A stretch of 26,456 nucleotides of DNA from Fidelibacterota bacterium (GCA_012964275.1 DTUG01000231.1:1-26456); one strand, 5' to 3'. Positions 8,102-16,832 are shown, counted from the first letter of the stretch. Program-made: numbers and translations. The notes: generated by a model not told the origin, from the sequence alone.

Positions 8102-9868
8102 ATCAGATTACATCCAATAACATTCAGCATTTTAATTTTCATTTCAGGTTTACTATTTGCCGGACATCCAATAACTATTGAAGGACAGTTTCAGGATTGG
8201 AATGAAGTACCAGTTGCCTATACTGATCCACAGTCGTCTGATCAAATGAGCGCAGATTTTGCTGATGTTAAAATCACTTATGATATGGAATTCCTTTTCA
8301 TTTATTTTAATTTTTATGCGAATGAATTTCTCTTGCAGGATTGGAATAATTTTCATCTTCTTATAGATGCAGATCATGATGTTTCGACAGGGTTAGCCAT
8401 AGATGGTATTGGAGCGGAGCTTGATTGGACATTTGGATCCCGGACAGGTGTTCAGTATATAAACGGGAATGATAATGAGCTTTGGCAAAATGACCTTACC
8501 CTTCGAATCGGACCTACTATTACTTCTCAAGAGTTTGAGATCGCCATTTCCAGATATTGTAATGCACTGACCATGAATGGCAGCCAGGTCCTGGTGGAGG
8601 GTAGAGTGATTATCAATAGCGGAAACTCTACCCAGGATCAGGTCCCGGACGAATCGGGCGGGATATATTTCAGTATTGGCGAGGATGCCGTTCCCTTTCC
8701 AGTCCCAATCCCCTTGGAGCGAAAATATGAAGATGATATTAGGATAATATCTTACAATACCTGGAATGACGGCATACTTGATGAGGGTCGACAGCCCCGG
8801 TTTAAACGGATCATCCAAGCCCTGGATCCAGATGTGATTGCCCTGCAGGAACACTGGGACTGGGATGAAATTGATGATATCATCCAGTCATGGTTTCCCC
8901 AGGAAGAGTGGTATGCCAGCTGGACCTATCGGGATCTGGTAATCCTTTCCCGATTTCCGATCTTGGAAGATGCTAACATGATCAGTTCAGAAAGGACCAT
9001 GGCAGCATTATTGGATACAGAAGACGAACTGGGAAAAAATCTACTGATCTTCAACTCCCATTTATCCTGCTGTGCCAGCAATGACGATCGCCAGCAGCAG
9101 GTTGATGAATTTATTAGCGTGTGGAGGGATTGGATCTCCGATAATGAAGGACCCTTTGAACTTGAGCCAGAAACTCCATTTGTTCATGTTGGCGATTTTA
9201 ATTTTGTAGGGTATCGTCAGCAGGTAGAGACTATTCGAATAGGAGATATCCAAAATGAAGCAGATTATGGCCCAGATTTTCCACCAGATTGGGACGATTC
9301 GGATATAATCGATGTATTCTCTCGCCACACCCATAAACGCATGGGCTATACCTGGCGGTCTGATGGTTCATCATTTAACCCGGGTAAGCTGGATTATGTT
9401 TTTTATTCCGATGCCACCATCGATACGGGCCGCCATTATACACTGAATACCTTGGCCATGGATGAAGAAACCTTGATGGAAACGGACCTTGATGCTGAAG
9501 ATACTAATGAAGCGTCCGATCACTTGCCTCGGGTGTTTGATATTTCTCTGGCCGCAGGCCTGGGCACGAAAAACGAACCCGTATTACCATCTGGATTCGC
9601 ATTATATCCAAATTACCCCAACCCATTCAATCCAATAACTACACTGCGCTATGATCTGCCCGAAAATGCGATGGTAACTATTATGATATATGATATTATG
9701 GGACGACGTATAAAGACATTAGTTAATATTGATCAGACGGCTGGGTACAGATCCATCCAGTGGGATGCCACAAATGACCTGGGACAGCCGGTGAGTGCGG
9801 GTGTATACCTGTATCTGATCCAGGCCGAAGAGTTTCGAGATACCAAGAAAATGGTGTTGATGAAATAA
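8102..9868 (+). CDS. Secreted endonuclease/exonuclease/phosphatase-fold protein with type IX sorting domain; apparent ATC start
   Basis: Predicted extracellular hydrolase of the EEP superfamily (nucleases, phosphodiesterases, sphingomyelinases); substrate unknown. The first ATG is at 8246, but the frame is open back to a TAA at 8087, and codons 8102-8161 encode a good signal peptide (IRLHPITFSILIFISGLLFA). ATC at 8102 sits after GAG-AAATC, with the same spacing as the pepA start (GAGG-AAATC-ATG). I therefore start here, giving 588 residues. Residues about 25-200 form a beta-rich N-terminal domain resembling CBM9/DOMON folds. The EEP domain follows with Asn219 (SYNTW), Glu250 (LQEHW), HL (NSHLSC), Asp365/Asn367 (GDFNF) and Asp473-His474 (SDHLP). 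The C-terminus (NYPNPFNP to MVLMK) is a type A sorting domain. Confidence 0.85.
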   Translation: MRLHPITFSILIFISGLLFAGHPITIEGQFQDWNEVPVAYTDPQSSDQMSADFADVKITYDMEFLFIYFNFYANEFLLQDWNNFHLLIDADHDVSTGLAIDGIGAELDWTFGSRTGVQYINGNDNELWQNDLTLRIGPTITSQEFEIAISRYCNALTMNGSQVLVEGRVIINSGNSTQDQVPDESGGIYFSIGEDAVPFPVPIPLERKYEDDIRIISYNTWNDGILDEGRQPRFKRIIQALDPDVIALQEHWDWDEIDDIIQSWFPQEEWYASWTYRDLVILSRFPILEDANMISSERTMAALLDTEDELGKNLLIFNSHLSCCASNDDRQQQVDEFISVWRDWISDNEGPFELEPETPFVHVGDFNFVGYRQQVETIRIGDIQNEADYGPDFPPDWDDSDIIDVFSRHTHKRMGYTWRSDGSSFNPGKLDYVFYSDATIDTGRHYTLNTLAMDEETLMETDLDAEDTNEASDHLPRVFDISLAAGLGTKNEPVLPSGFALYPNYPNPFNPITTLRYDLPENAMVTIMIYDIMGRRIKTLVNIDQTAGYRSIQWDATNDLGQPVSAGVYLYLIQAEEFRDTKKMVLMK

Positions 9869-9887
9869 ACAACGTTGATAATTGTTG

Positions 9888-9921
9888 AAGAAGCCCCGGC
9901 AGCGACCGGGGCTTCTTTGTA
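9888..9921 (+). terminator. Rho-independent terminator after the EEP gene
   Basis: Perfect 12-bp stem AAGAAGCCCCGG / CCGGGGCTTCTT (9888-9899 with 9906-9917) with a 6-nt CAGCGA loop and a short T-rich tail, 20 bp after the stop codon. The stem can also form on the other strand, so it might serve as a bidirectional barrier before the tRNA-Leu gene on the minus strand. Confidence 0.85.
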
Positions 9922-9965
9922 AATATTATTCAATTAATCGGGCGAGACTGTTTTTTCAATTCTTG

Positions 9966-10049
9966 TGCCCGAGACTGGAGTCGAACCAGCACGTCCTCGC
10001 GGACACACGGACCTGAACCGTGCGCGTCTACCAATTCCGCCACCCGGGC
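9966..10049 (-). tRNA. tRNA-Leu(CAG)
   Basis: On the minus strand the sequence folds as a class II tRNA of 84 nt. The acceptor stem GCCCGGG pairs with CTCGGGC and has discriminator A. The D-arm contains GGCGGAATTGGTAGACGC, the anticodon stem-loop is CACGG-TTCAGGT-CCGTG (anticodon CAG), there is a long variable arm, and the T-loop is GGTTCGACTCC. The 3' CCA is not encoded. It stands alone, 55 bp upstream of and divergent from the smpB operon. Confidence 0.95.
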
Positions 10050-10149
10050 TATAAAAGAGCTGCTAATAATAGAATTATCTGACGGGAATCAACAAGGATT
10101 AAACTTGGAGAGATTAGAACCGGTCATGTATTTTAGGCTGCTTTTTACT

Positions 10150-10602
10150 ATGGAAATCAAGACGGTTGCGACCAACAGAAAAGCCTACCATGAATATCAT
10201 ATCCTGGAAACATTCGAAGCCGGTATTGAACTTTTAGGCAGTGAGGTCAAAAGCCTGAGAGAAGGAAAAGCCAGCCTGAAAGAAGGATATGTATTGGTAA
10301 AAGATGGCCAGGCCTGGATGGTGGGAGCGCACATCAGTCCCTATAGCCACACAGGACATACTGGGCATAAGCCTACTCGAGACCGGCGCCTTCTGCTTCA
10401 TAAGCGGGAAATTTTAAAGATAAACAAAAAATTGACTGAAAAGGGGCTTACTGCCGTGCCCCTGAAATTGTATTTTAAACGGGGCTGGCTGAAGGTTGAG
10501 ATCGCATTGGCAAAGGGAAAAAAGCTTTATGACAAACGGGAAACAAAAAAGAAACGGGATGTGGAACGTGATATCCAGCGTGCATTGAGCGATACCGAAT
10601 GA
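10150..10602 (+). CDS. smpB: SsrA-binding protein SmpB
   Basis: Binds tmRNA (SsrA) and brings it to stalled ribosomes for trans-translation. The core motifs are clear: NRKAYHEYHILETFEAGI, LLGSEVKSLREGKASLKEGY, ISPYSHTGHTGHKPTRDRRLLLHKREI, and the basic C-terminal tail GKKLYDKRETKKKRD that inserts into the mRNA channel. The ATG at 10150 gives 150 residues beginning MEIKTVATNRKA, which matches the family start. However, the best ribosome-binding site (AAGGA) precedes a TTG at 10105, and another ATG lies at 10126, so a 15- or 8-residue extension is possible. Its stop overlaps the tyrS start as ATGA, indicating translational coupling. tmRNA itself is not in the window. Confidence 0.95.
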   Translation: MEIKTVATNRKAYHEYHILETFEAGIELLGSEVKSLREGKASLKEGYVLVKDGQAWMVGAHISPYSHTGHTGHKPTRDRRLLLHKREILKINKKLTEKGLTAVPLKLYFKRGWLKVEIALAKGKKLYDKRETKKKRDVERDIQRALSDTE

Positions 10603-11810
10603 GTTTTTTACCTGTAAGAGAACAAATGGAATTGATCCGTCGCGGGGTGGAAGAGATCATACCTGAAGATGACCTAATATCAAAACTGGAAAATTCCAGG
10701 GAAAGCGGAACACCTTTAACTGTTAAACTAGGCTGTGATCCCAGCCGGCCCGATCTGCATATTGGCCATGGGGTAGTCCTGCGAAAACTCCGCCATTTTC
10801 AGGATTTAGGTCACCAGGCAGTGCTGGTGATTGGTGATTTTACCGCAATGATCGGGGATCCATCTGGACGCAATAAAACCCGCCCACAACTGACATTAGA
10901 AGAAGCGAGAACCAATGCAAAATCTTATGTTAATCAATCTAAAGTAATACTTGATATAGATAAACTTAAAATACTATATAATTCAGAATGGCTTAATTCA
11001 ATGAACTTTTCAGATGTGATAAAACTGGCTGGTTCAACTACCGTAGCACGTATGTTGGAGCGGGATGATTTTACCAAAAGGTATGAGGCAGAAGTCCCCA
11101 TCTCGCTGCATGAGTTTTTGTATCCCCTGGCCCAGGGCCAGGATTCTGTAGAATTGAATGCAGATGTTGAGCTGGGAGGCACAGATCAAAAATTTAATCT
11201 CCTGGTTGGTCGGGATCTCCAGAAGGATGCGGGTCAGGACCCGCAGTGCATTATTACCCTGCCGCTATTGGAGGGTACGGATGGAGCGGAAAAAATGTCA
11301 AAATCCTATGGAAACGATATCGGATTACTGGATAAACCGGAGGATATATATGGTAAAATTTTGTCTATACCAGATGAAATGATTGAGAAATGGTTTATTT
11401 TAGCAGCAGACACAGATGAAGAGACACTGAATTCCATTAAAAACCGCTTGCAGGATTCAAGTGTAAACCCCATGGAAATTAAAAGGGAATTAGCCAGGGA
11501 TGTTGTAGCTCTTTATTATGATGGAGAGATGGCGTTGGAGGCCGAAGCTCATTTTAACAATGTGGTTGTTAGAAAAGGTATTCCTGACGATATGCCGACA
11601 TATGTTTTAGAAAGTGAAAGACTGGTTGTCAACGTGATTGCTGAATCGGGAATCCTTAAAAGTAAAAGTGAAGCCCGGAGAATGATCACGCAAGGCGCTG
11701 TACAGCTCGATGGAGTATTAGTGGATAATATCCAGGCAATAGTTCTTCCTGGGGCAAAACAGGTTTTGAAGGTTGGTAAGCGACGATTTTTGAGGATTAT
11801 CGGAAAATGA
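10599..11810 (+). CDS. tyrS: Tyrosyl-tRNA synthetase
   Basis: Class I aminoacyl-tRNA synthetase that attaches tyrosine to tRNA-Tyr in the cytosol; 403 residues. The HIGH motif is intact at residues 54-57 (DLHIGHG), followed by VIGDFTAMIGDPSGR. The KMSKS motif is at 232-236 (EKMSKSYGN). The GTDQKFNLLVGR segment is typical of the second (TyrZ-like) bacterial TyrRS group. The C-terminal 60 residues form an S4 RNA-binding domain (SGILKSKSEARRMITQGAVQ). The gene overlaps smpB and the following phosphatase gene by 4 bp each (ATGA), so the three are probably translated from one mRNA. Confidence 0.96.
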   Translation: MSFLPVREQMELIRRGVEEIIPEDDLISKLENSRESGTPLTVKLGCDPSRPDLHIGHGVVLRKLRHFQDLGHQAVLVIGDFTAMIGDPSGRNKTRPQLTLEEARTNAKSYVNQSKVILDIDKLKILYNSEWLNSMNFSDVIKLAGSTTVARMLERDDFTKRYEAEVPISLHEFLYPLAQGQDSVELNADVELGGTDQKFNLLVGRDLQKDAGQDPQCIITLPLLEGTDGAEKMSKSYGNDIGLLDKPEDIYGKILSIPDEMIEKWFILAADTDEETLNSIKNRLQDSSVNPMEIKRELARDVVALYYDGEMALEAEAHFNNVVVRKGIPDDMPTYVLESERLVVNVIAESGILKSKSEARRMITQGAVQLDGVLVDNIQAIVLPGAKQVLKVGKRRFLRIIGK

Positions 11811-13411
11811 AAAAACTTCTGGGGCTGTTCCTAGCAGTCCTTTTCATTAGTTCCTGTGACACTGGCCTGCCCAAAATAAAACTTGTTGTTTTATTGGTTG
11901 TTGACCAAATGCGCCCGGATTTGTTAACTCGATTTGACGACTTGTACACGGGAGGATTCCGCTGGCTGATTGATAATGGCGTCAGTTTCACCAATACACA
12001 CCATGAACACAGTTATACGGCTACAGGACCGGGTTTCTATGTGATTGGAACGGGCCAATATCCCGGGCCAGGGGGTGCCTTGGGAAATAGCTTTTATGAT
12101 CGAGTCCTCGCAAAAATAGTCAATTGTGTAGAGGATCCTAATGCACAGCCGATAGGTGGTGATGGGAAGGCACGATCTTATATTCGCTATGCAACAACAG
12201 GGATAGGTGATTGGATGAAATCAGCTGATCCGCTGTCAAAAGTCTTTTCTATAGGTGGCAAGGATAGGTCTGCCGTATTCCTGGGCGGGAAACATCCTGA
12301 CTTGGTTGTTTATTATAATTATCATGATCGGTTTATAACATCAGATTATTATATAGATGCAGTACCTTCGTGGTTGGACAATTTCAATCAGAATCTAAAC
12401 CTTTCATCGTACCGGGATTCGTTATGGACCAAGTCATTGCCGGAGAGTTTGTACCTGAAATATGCCCGAGAAGATTATTTCGAGGGTGAAGAAGACACCT
12501 ACCGGAAGGAGCCTTACAGCCCAGTATTCCCAATTGGTTTTGATCCCGAAGTTGAACCAGGGGACGAGATAATGGGCAGGCCCTGGTTCGAGAGGTTTAT
12601 CTTGAACTTGGGTGAATCTGTTTTGCGCGAAGAATTCCTGGGGCAGGATGATCACGCTGATCTCCTTTGTATCTCTTTTTCCGCAATGGACTGGATGATC
12701 CATGACTATGGTCCTTTTTCCCAGGAGATTATGGACGCCTGTATCAAACTGGATAAATACTTAGGTGATTTCATTAGTAATCTCGATAGATCGATCGGGC
12801 TGGAACATATCGAATTTGTCCTGACCGCCGATCATGGCGGTTTGCCTTTGCCTGAATATGAGCGTGCACAAGGCAGAAAATCCGGAAGAGTAAACCGCGA
12901 AGAATTAATCGAAGCGTACGAATGGATCGAAGATGAAATTGCCGAAGTGTATGCTAAAAACCTTTTTGTGCGCGACGGGGCTGATTATTTCTTCAATATG
13001 GAAAAGCTCAGAAAAAGAAACATTCCTTTGTCAAAACCAGCCAGTATCATTAAAAAATACCTTCCCAAAGTAGATGGTATTGAAAAGGTATTTACCAAGC
13101 AGGAGATCCTGGATGCTGATCCAAGCGATAAAATCATGTTCCGACTTCAAAACATGATCCATATAGAAAATAGCCCTGAAATCATGACTGTTGTTTCTCC
13201 GGGATATATATATCGGAACCCGCACGGAACCGGGCACGGTTCTCCCTATGATTATGATACGAATGTCCCGCTATTATTCTCTAGAAAAGGTAGACAGCCC
13301 AGGATTGTTAGCAAACATGTTGAAGTGGCTGATATCGCACCGACCATTGGCCATTTATTATCCATTTCGTACCCGGAAACAGTCCATGGTACGGCAATTG
13401 AGATTGAATGA
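11807..13411 (+). CDS. PafA-like alkaline phosphatase superfamily lipoprotein
   Basis: Predicted envelope phosphomonoesterase or phosphodiesterase; 534 residues. The N-terminus MKKLLGLFLAVLFISSC is a lipoprotein signal with lipobox ISSC, placing Cys17 as the lipidated residue. Metal ligands of the superfamily are visible: Asp33 (VVDQMRPD), the SAMDWMIHDYGP segment, TADHGG and GTGHGSP. Thr73 in TATGPGF is the likely nucleophile. Asn94 (GALGN) and the K-x-R pair Lys152/Arg154 (GGKDRSAV) match the phosphate-contacting residues of PafA-type monoesterases. The His usually following the nucleophile motif is Phe here. It overlaps tyrS by 4 bp. Phosphomonoesterase activity is inferred; phosphodiesterase relatives share most of these motifs. 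Confidence 0.82.
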   Translation: MKKLLGLFLAVLFISSCDTGLPKIKLVVLLVVDQMRPDLLTRFDDLYTGGFRWLIDNGVSFTNTHHEHSYTATGPGFYVIGTGQYPGPGGALGNSFYDRVLAKIVNCVEDPNAQPIGGDGKARSYIRYATTGIGDWMKSADPLSKVFSIGGKDRSAVFLGGKHPDLVVYYNYHDRFITSDYYIDAVPSWLDNFNQNLNLSSYRDSLWTKSLPESLYLKYAREDYFEGEEDTYRKEPYSPVFPIGFDPEVEPGDEIMGRPWFERFILNLGESVLREEFLGQDDHADLLCISFSAMDWMIHDYGPFSQEIMDACIKLDKYLGDFISNLDRSIGLEHIEFVLTADHGGLPLPEYERAQGRKSGRVNREELIEAYEWIEDEIAEVYAKNLFVRDGADYFFNMEKLRKRNIPLSKPASIIKKYLPKVDGIEKVFTKQEILDADPSDKIMFRLQNMIHIENSPEIMTVVSPGYIYRNPHGTGHGSPYDYDTNVPLLFSRKGRQPRIVSKHVEVADIAPTIGHLLSISYPETVHGTAIEIE

Positions 13412-13455
13412 TGCCGATTTGTTCCATCAGCATTCTCATCTAAATTCAAGCTCGA

Positions 13456-14517
13456 ATGACAACCTTAATCGCTTTTTTTCTCATAGCTCTCCTGGCATCT
13501 TTTCTTTGTTCGCTGCTTGAGTCTGTCCTTTTAAGCGTTTCCCATGCACACATAGCTGTCCTTATTAAAAACGGGGAAAAGGCCGGTCAGTTGATGGCAT
13601 CTTTGAAAGAAAATATCAACAGGCCGCTGGCTGCGATTCTTACCATCAATACCATAGCCAATACAGTTGGTGCCGCTGGAGTCGGTGCTCAAACTTATCA
13701 TATTTTTGGGAGTAAATGGGTGGCGGTCGCATCGGGAATTTTAACCCTATCTATTCTATTTCTTTCTGAAATCATTCCTAAGACCCTGGGCGCAAATTAC
13801 AATAAATCATTAGTGGGCTTTACCGTGTACATAATCCAGGTCATGATAATAATTGCCTGGCCTTTTGTATTTCTTGGCGAGAGAATATCCGGTTTATTAA
13901 AACGAGGAGATATTGACCAGTCCCGAGCATCTCGAGCTGAATTACTGGCTATGGCGGAAATAAGTGAAGATGAAGGTGCCATCGATGAACAGGAAGGCGA
14001 TATCATAGAAAACCTGATGAAACTGGATGATATTGCGGCTGAGGAAGTGATGACACCACGGTCTGTTATTTTTGCGTTAAATAAAACTCAAACAGTGGGA
14101 GAAGTGGTTGACAAACATTCACCGATCGCATTCTCGCGAATACCCATTTTTGAGGAAAATCTTGATCAGATCGTTGGGTTTGTGCATCGCTACAACTTGG
14201 TGCATAAACAGGCAGAGGATCAATTTCATGTGCAGATGGATTCACTGATGGAACCTATCCATTCCATTGATGAAAAAGAATCTGTGGCGGATATACTGGA
14301 TGAGTTTGTGAAGCGCCGCCAGCAGATATTCATGGTTGCTGATGAATTTGGCACCACCACAGGATTGATTACTCTTGAGGATGCAATTGAAACTTTACTG
14401 GGTGTTGAGATTGTGGATGAACATGATCATGTGGTAGACATGCGCAAATTAGCTACGGCAAAACTGGAAAAAAGACGGCGGCGACTGGCTTCAAGGTCCA
14501 GATCTAAACCATCCTAA
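13456..14517 (+). CDS. CNNM/DUF21 membrane protein with CBS-domain pair
   Basis: A 353-residue inner-membrane protein of the CorB/CorC/CNNM type, linked in studied members to magnesium or cobalt efflux. Residues about 1-150 are the four-helix DUF21 domain, with SLLESVLLSVSHAHIAVL, the INTIANTVGAAGVGAQ segment and FLSEIIPKTLGANY. A short acidic linker (EISEDEGAIDEQEG) leads to a CBS pair at about 190-320 (EEVMTPRSVIFAL; FMVADEFGTTTGLITLEDAIETLLG). The protein ends in a basic tail (RRRRLASRSRSKPS) and lacks the CorC_HlyC C-terminal domain found in many homologues. It starts 44 bp after the phosphatase gene with no strong ribosome-binding site. The ion transported cannot be told from sequence. 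Confidence 0.88.
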   Translation: MTTLIAFFLIALLASFLCSLLESVLLSVSHAHIAVLIKNGEKAGQLMASLKENINRPLAAILTINTIANTVGAAGVGAQTYHIFGSKWVAVASGILTLSILFLSEIIPKTLGANYNKSLVGFTVYIIQVMIIIAWPFVFLGERISGLLKRGDIDQSRASRAELLAMAEISEDEGAIDEQEGDIIENLMKLDDIAAEEVMTPRSVIFALNKTQTVGEVVDKHSPIAFSRIPIFEENLDQIVGFVHRYNLVHKQAEDQFHVQMDSLMEPIHSIDEKESVADILDEFVKRRQQIFMVADEFGTTTGLITLEDAIETLLGVEIVDEHDHVVDMRKLATAKLEKRRRRLASRSRSKPS

Positions 14518-14581
14518 CTCGTTGAACTTCCAGATATGTCAACCTAAATTCGCCGGCTGATTTTCGCGAAAAGAGATTTTT

Positions 14582-15034
14582 ATGGTGAAAAAAACAAAAA
14601 GTTTTGCTGAAAGAGCCGCTGCTGAAAGAAAAAAACCTGACTCGGTTCATGTAAAATACGTTCAAAGTGTTCTTTCTGAAAAGACCGGGCACTGGCGGTT
14701 TAACGAACAGATGATAGCTCTTAAAGATGGGGAGCAGCTGGACACTGCCCTAAAACGGATGGATGAAGCGGCAAACCTGATAGATATTGATCTGTCAGAC
14801 TTTGAATCCAAGGAACCGGCTGACCCGTTAGAAAAGCACGATGAGGAGACTGGAGACACAGAGGCTGATGCTGGCACAACTGATACAAGTGATGAAGATT
14901 TACAACCGGCTGATACTGATCCAATATTAGAATCTTCGGAAGTGTCTCAAGTAGAAACTGTTGGTACTGAAACAGAATCATCCAACAATGATGCAGTCAA
15001 TGAGGAACAACCAGCGGTAGAAGAGGAAGAATAA
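14582..15034 (+). CDS. Small hypothetical protein with basic N-terminus and long acidic tail
   Basis: 150 residues; not recognised. The first 50 residues are basic and seem to form a compact conserved domain (KSFAERAAAERKK, VKYVQSVLSEKTGHWRFNEQ). From about residue 65 on the chain is almost entirely Asp, Glu, Thr and Ser, ending EEQPAVEEEE, and is probably disordered. There is no signal peptide or membrane segment, so it is likely cytosolic. An AAGAGA sequence 6 nt before the ATG may be the ribosome-binding site, and a strong terminator follows, so the frame is probably a true gene. The charge asymmetry would suit a nucleic-acid- or ribosome-associated factor, but that is only a guess. Confidence 0.75.
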   Translation: MVKKTKSFAERAAAERKKPDSVHVKYVQSVLSEKTGHWRFNEQMIALKDGEQLDTALKRMDEAANLIDIDLSDFESKEPADPLEKHDEETGDTEADAGTTDTSDEDLQPADTDPILESSEVSQVETVGTETESSNNDAVNEEQPAVEEEE

Positions 15035-15069
15035 TCAGGTTCGTTTATTCTTTTGAGTATTAAAATACC

Positions 15070-15095
15070 AACCCCGCTGCTGACGGGGTTTTTTG
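15070..15095 (+). terminator. Rho-independent terminator after the small acidic protein gene
   Basis: AACCCCG (15070-15076) and CGGGGTT (15084-15090) pair around a 7-nt loop, followed by a run of T. It lies 35 bp after the stop and closes the smpB-to-15034 gene run. Confidence 0.88.
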
Positions 15096-15183
15096 TTATT
15101 TTTGGTGAACTAACTGTAACTCTAACTTTATTAAATCCTGTAAATTCACAAGAAGGGGATTAAAAAAATAAATAGCTTTATCT

Positions 15184-15270
15184 GGAGAGGTGGCCGAGTG
15201 GCTGAAGGCGCACGCTTGGAAAGCGTGTAAACGTTTACGCGTTTCGAGGGTTCGAATCCCTCTCTCTCCG
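15184..15270 (+). tRNA. tRNA-Ser(GGA)
   Basis: Class II tRNA of 87 nt. The acceptor stem GGAGAGG pairs with TCTCTCC and has discriminator G. The D-arm contains GGCCGAGTGGCTGAAGGC, the anticodon stem-loop is CACGC-TTGGAAA-GCGTG (anticodon GGA), there is a long variable arm, and the T-loop is GGTTCGAATCC. CCA is not encoded. Confidence 0.96.
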
Positions 15271-15304
15271 CAACCTGACTTTAACGGCATGTTTATCCGT
15301 ACCT

Positions 15305-15393
15305 GGAGGGGTGGCAGAGTCTGGCTGAATGCACTGGTCTTGAAAACCAGCAAGGGTTTACACCCTTCGGGGGTTCGAATCCCTCCCCCTCCG
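15305..15393 (+). tRNA. tRNA-Ser(TGA)
   Basis: Class II tRNA of 89 nt, 34 bp after tRNA-Ser(GGA). The acceptor stem GGAGGGG pairs with CCCCTCC and has discriminator G. The anticodon stem-loop is CTGGT-CTTGAAA-ACCAG (anticodon TGA), followed by a long variable arm and T-loop GGTTCGAATCC. CCA is not encoded. It is an ordinary serine tRNA: the acceptor stem has 7 bp, not the 8 bp of a bacterial selenocysteine tRNA, and the anticodon is not TCA. Confidence 0.96.
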
Positions 15394-15434
15394 CTGTCTG
15401 TAAAGAACAACATGATTATAACTGAATTGAATTA

Positions 15435-16832
15435 GTGAATTCTCGAGTCCGCTTTGCCCCCAGTCCGACGGGCCAGTTGCATTTAGGCGGCGCCCGAACA
15501 GCATTATTTAATTATTTATTTGCCAGACAAAATCAAGGTGATTTTCTTTTACGAATTGAAGATACGGACAAGGAAAGATCCAAGAAGGAACATGTAGAGC
15601 AGATTTTAGATTCTTTGTCATGGTTAGGCATAGACTGGGATCAGGAACCAGTTTTTCAATCGTCAAGGTCCGATAGGTATTCAGAGGTTATACAGAGTCT
15701 TCTAGATAAAGGAAATGCTTACCGGTGTTTTGCTACTGAACAAAAATTGAAAAGAATACGCGAAGAAACCGGAACATACTTATATCCGGGATTATGGCGT
15801 GACCGTTCTGAAAGTGAAGTGCGGTCAATGCTGGATGCCGGTGAATCTTTCACCGTTCGCCTACGAACGCATCGAGAAGGTATAACATCGTTTTTGGATC
15901 AGATTTATCAAAAAATTGAAACATCCAATTCTGATATTGACGATTTTATTATTGCCCGTTCTGATGGGAGCCCAGTTTATAACTTTTGTGCAGTCGTGGA
16001 TGATCATGACATGGAAATTACCCACGTGATTCGCGGTGAAGATCACGTTTCAAATACACCTAAGCAGATTATGATTTATCAGGCCATGGGATGGGATTTA
16101 CCTCAATTTGCTCACCTGCCCATGATCCTGGGCCCTGATAAAAAACGCCTGAGTAAGCGCCATGGCGCGACTGGGGTACAGGCCTTTCGGGATCAAGGAT
16201 ACCTACCGGAGGCGCTCATCAATTATCTAGCTCTACTTGGCTGGAATCCGGGAACAGAAGAAGAAGTATTTACTCGGGATCAGCTGGTGGAAATGTTTCG
16301 CCTTGAACGGGTAAATAAAAAGGGAGCTATATTTGATGATAAGAAATTTAAATGGATCAGCGGGCAGCATCTTATGTCCAGATCCAATCAAGATATCCTT
16401 GAGATTATCAAGGAGATGGTCCCTGAATGGGCCACTACTGAAAGGTCGGTTTATGTATTGCAGGTAATCGAGCAGTTAAAGGTACGTTCCAAGTCAGTGC
16501 TGGAATTGGTTGAACAATCGGGATATTTTTTCACAGAACCAGAATCATACGATAAAGATGCACGAAAGAAAGCTTGGAAAGAAAATACTCCGGAATTGTT
16601 GAACAGCTATCTTACAGACCTATCTAAACTCGCTGATTGGAACCGGAATTCACTTGAATCATCACTTAGAAATATTGCTGATATTGCCGGTGTAGGTGCA
16701 GGGAGACTCATACATCCAGTTCGTCTTGCTCTAAGCGGTGTGTCTAATGGTCCATCGCTCTTTATCATAATGGAACTGCTGGGCAAAGAAAGGTGCCTGC
16801 AGCGGATCCAAACAGCTCTAAATTTGTTGTAA
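15435..16832 (+). CDS. gltX: Glutamyl-tRNA synthetase
   Basis: Class I synthetase that charges tRNA-Glu; 465 residues from a GTG start at 15435 that gives the normal N-terminus NSRVRFAPSPTGQLHLGGAR. The HIGH-like motif is HLGG at residues 16-19; LRIEDTDKERS follows; the KMSKS-like motif is KRLSKR at 237-242 (DKKRLSKRHGATGV). The anticodon-binding domain is helical from about residue 330. The gene follows two tRNA-Ser genes and precedes glnS by 14 bp. Because a separate glutaminyl-tRNA synthetase is encoded next door, this enzyme is probably discriminating (tRNA-Glu only). Confidence 0.95.
   Translation: MNSRVRFAPSPTGQLHLGGARTALFNYLFARQNQGDFLLRIEDTDKERSKKEHVEQILDSLSWLGIDWDQEPVFQSSRSDRYSEVIQSLLDKGNAYRCFATEQKLKRIREETGTYLYPGLWRDRSESEVRSMLDAGESFTVRLRTHREGITSFLDQIYQKIETSNSDIDDFIIARSDGSPVYNFCAVVDDHDMEITHVIRGEDHVSNTPKQIMIYQAMGWDLPQFAHLPMILGPDKKRLSKRHGATGVQAFRDQGYLPEALINYLALLGWNPGTEEEVFTRDQLVEMFRLERVNKKGAIFDDKKFKWISGQHLMSRSNQDILEIIKEMVPEWATTERSVYVLQVIEQLKVRSKSVLELVEQSGYFFTEPESYDKDARKKAWKENTPELLNSYLTDLSKLADWNRNSLESSLRNIADIAGVGAGRLIHPVRLALSGVSNGPSLFIIMELLGKERCLQRIQTALNLL

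Noticed and set aside
15305..15393. Selenocysteine tRNA, suggested by the long variable arm and TGA anticodon
   Set aside because: Anticodon TGA reads serine UCA codons; tRNA-Sec needs anticodon TCA and, in bacteria, an 8-bp acceptor stem. This is an ordinary tRNA-Ser.
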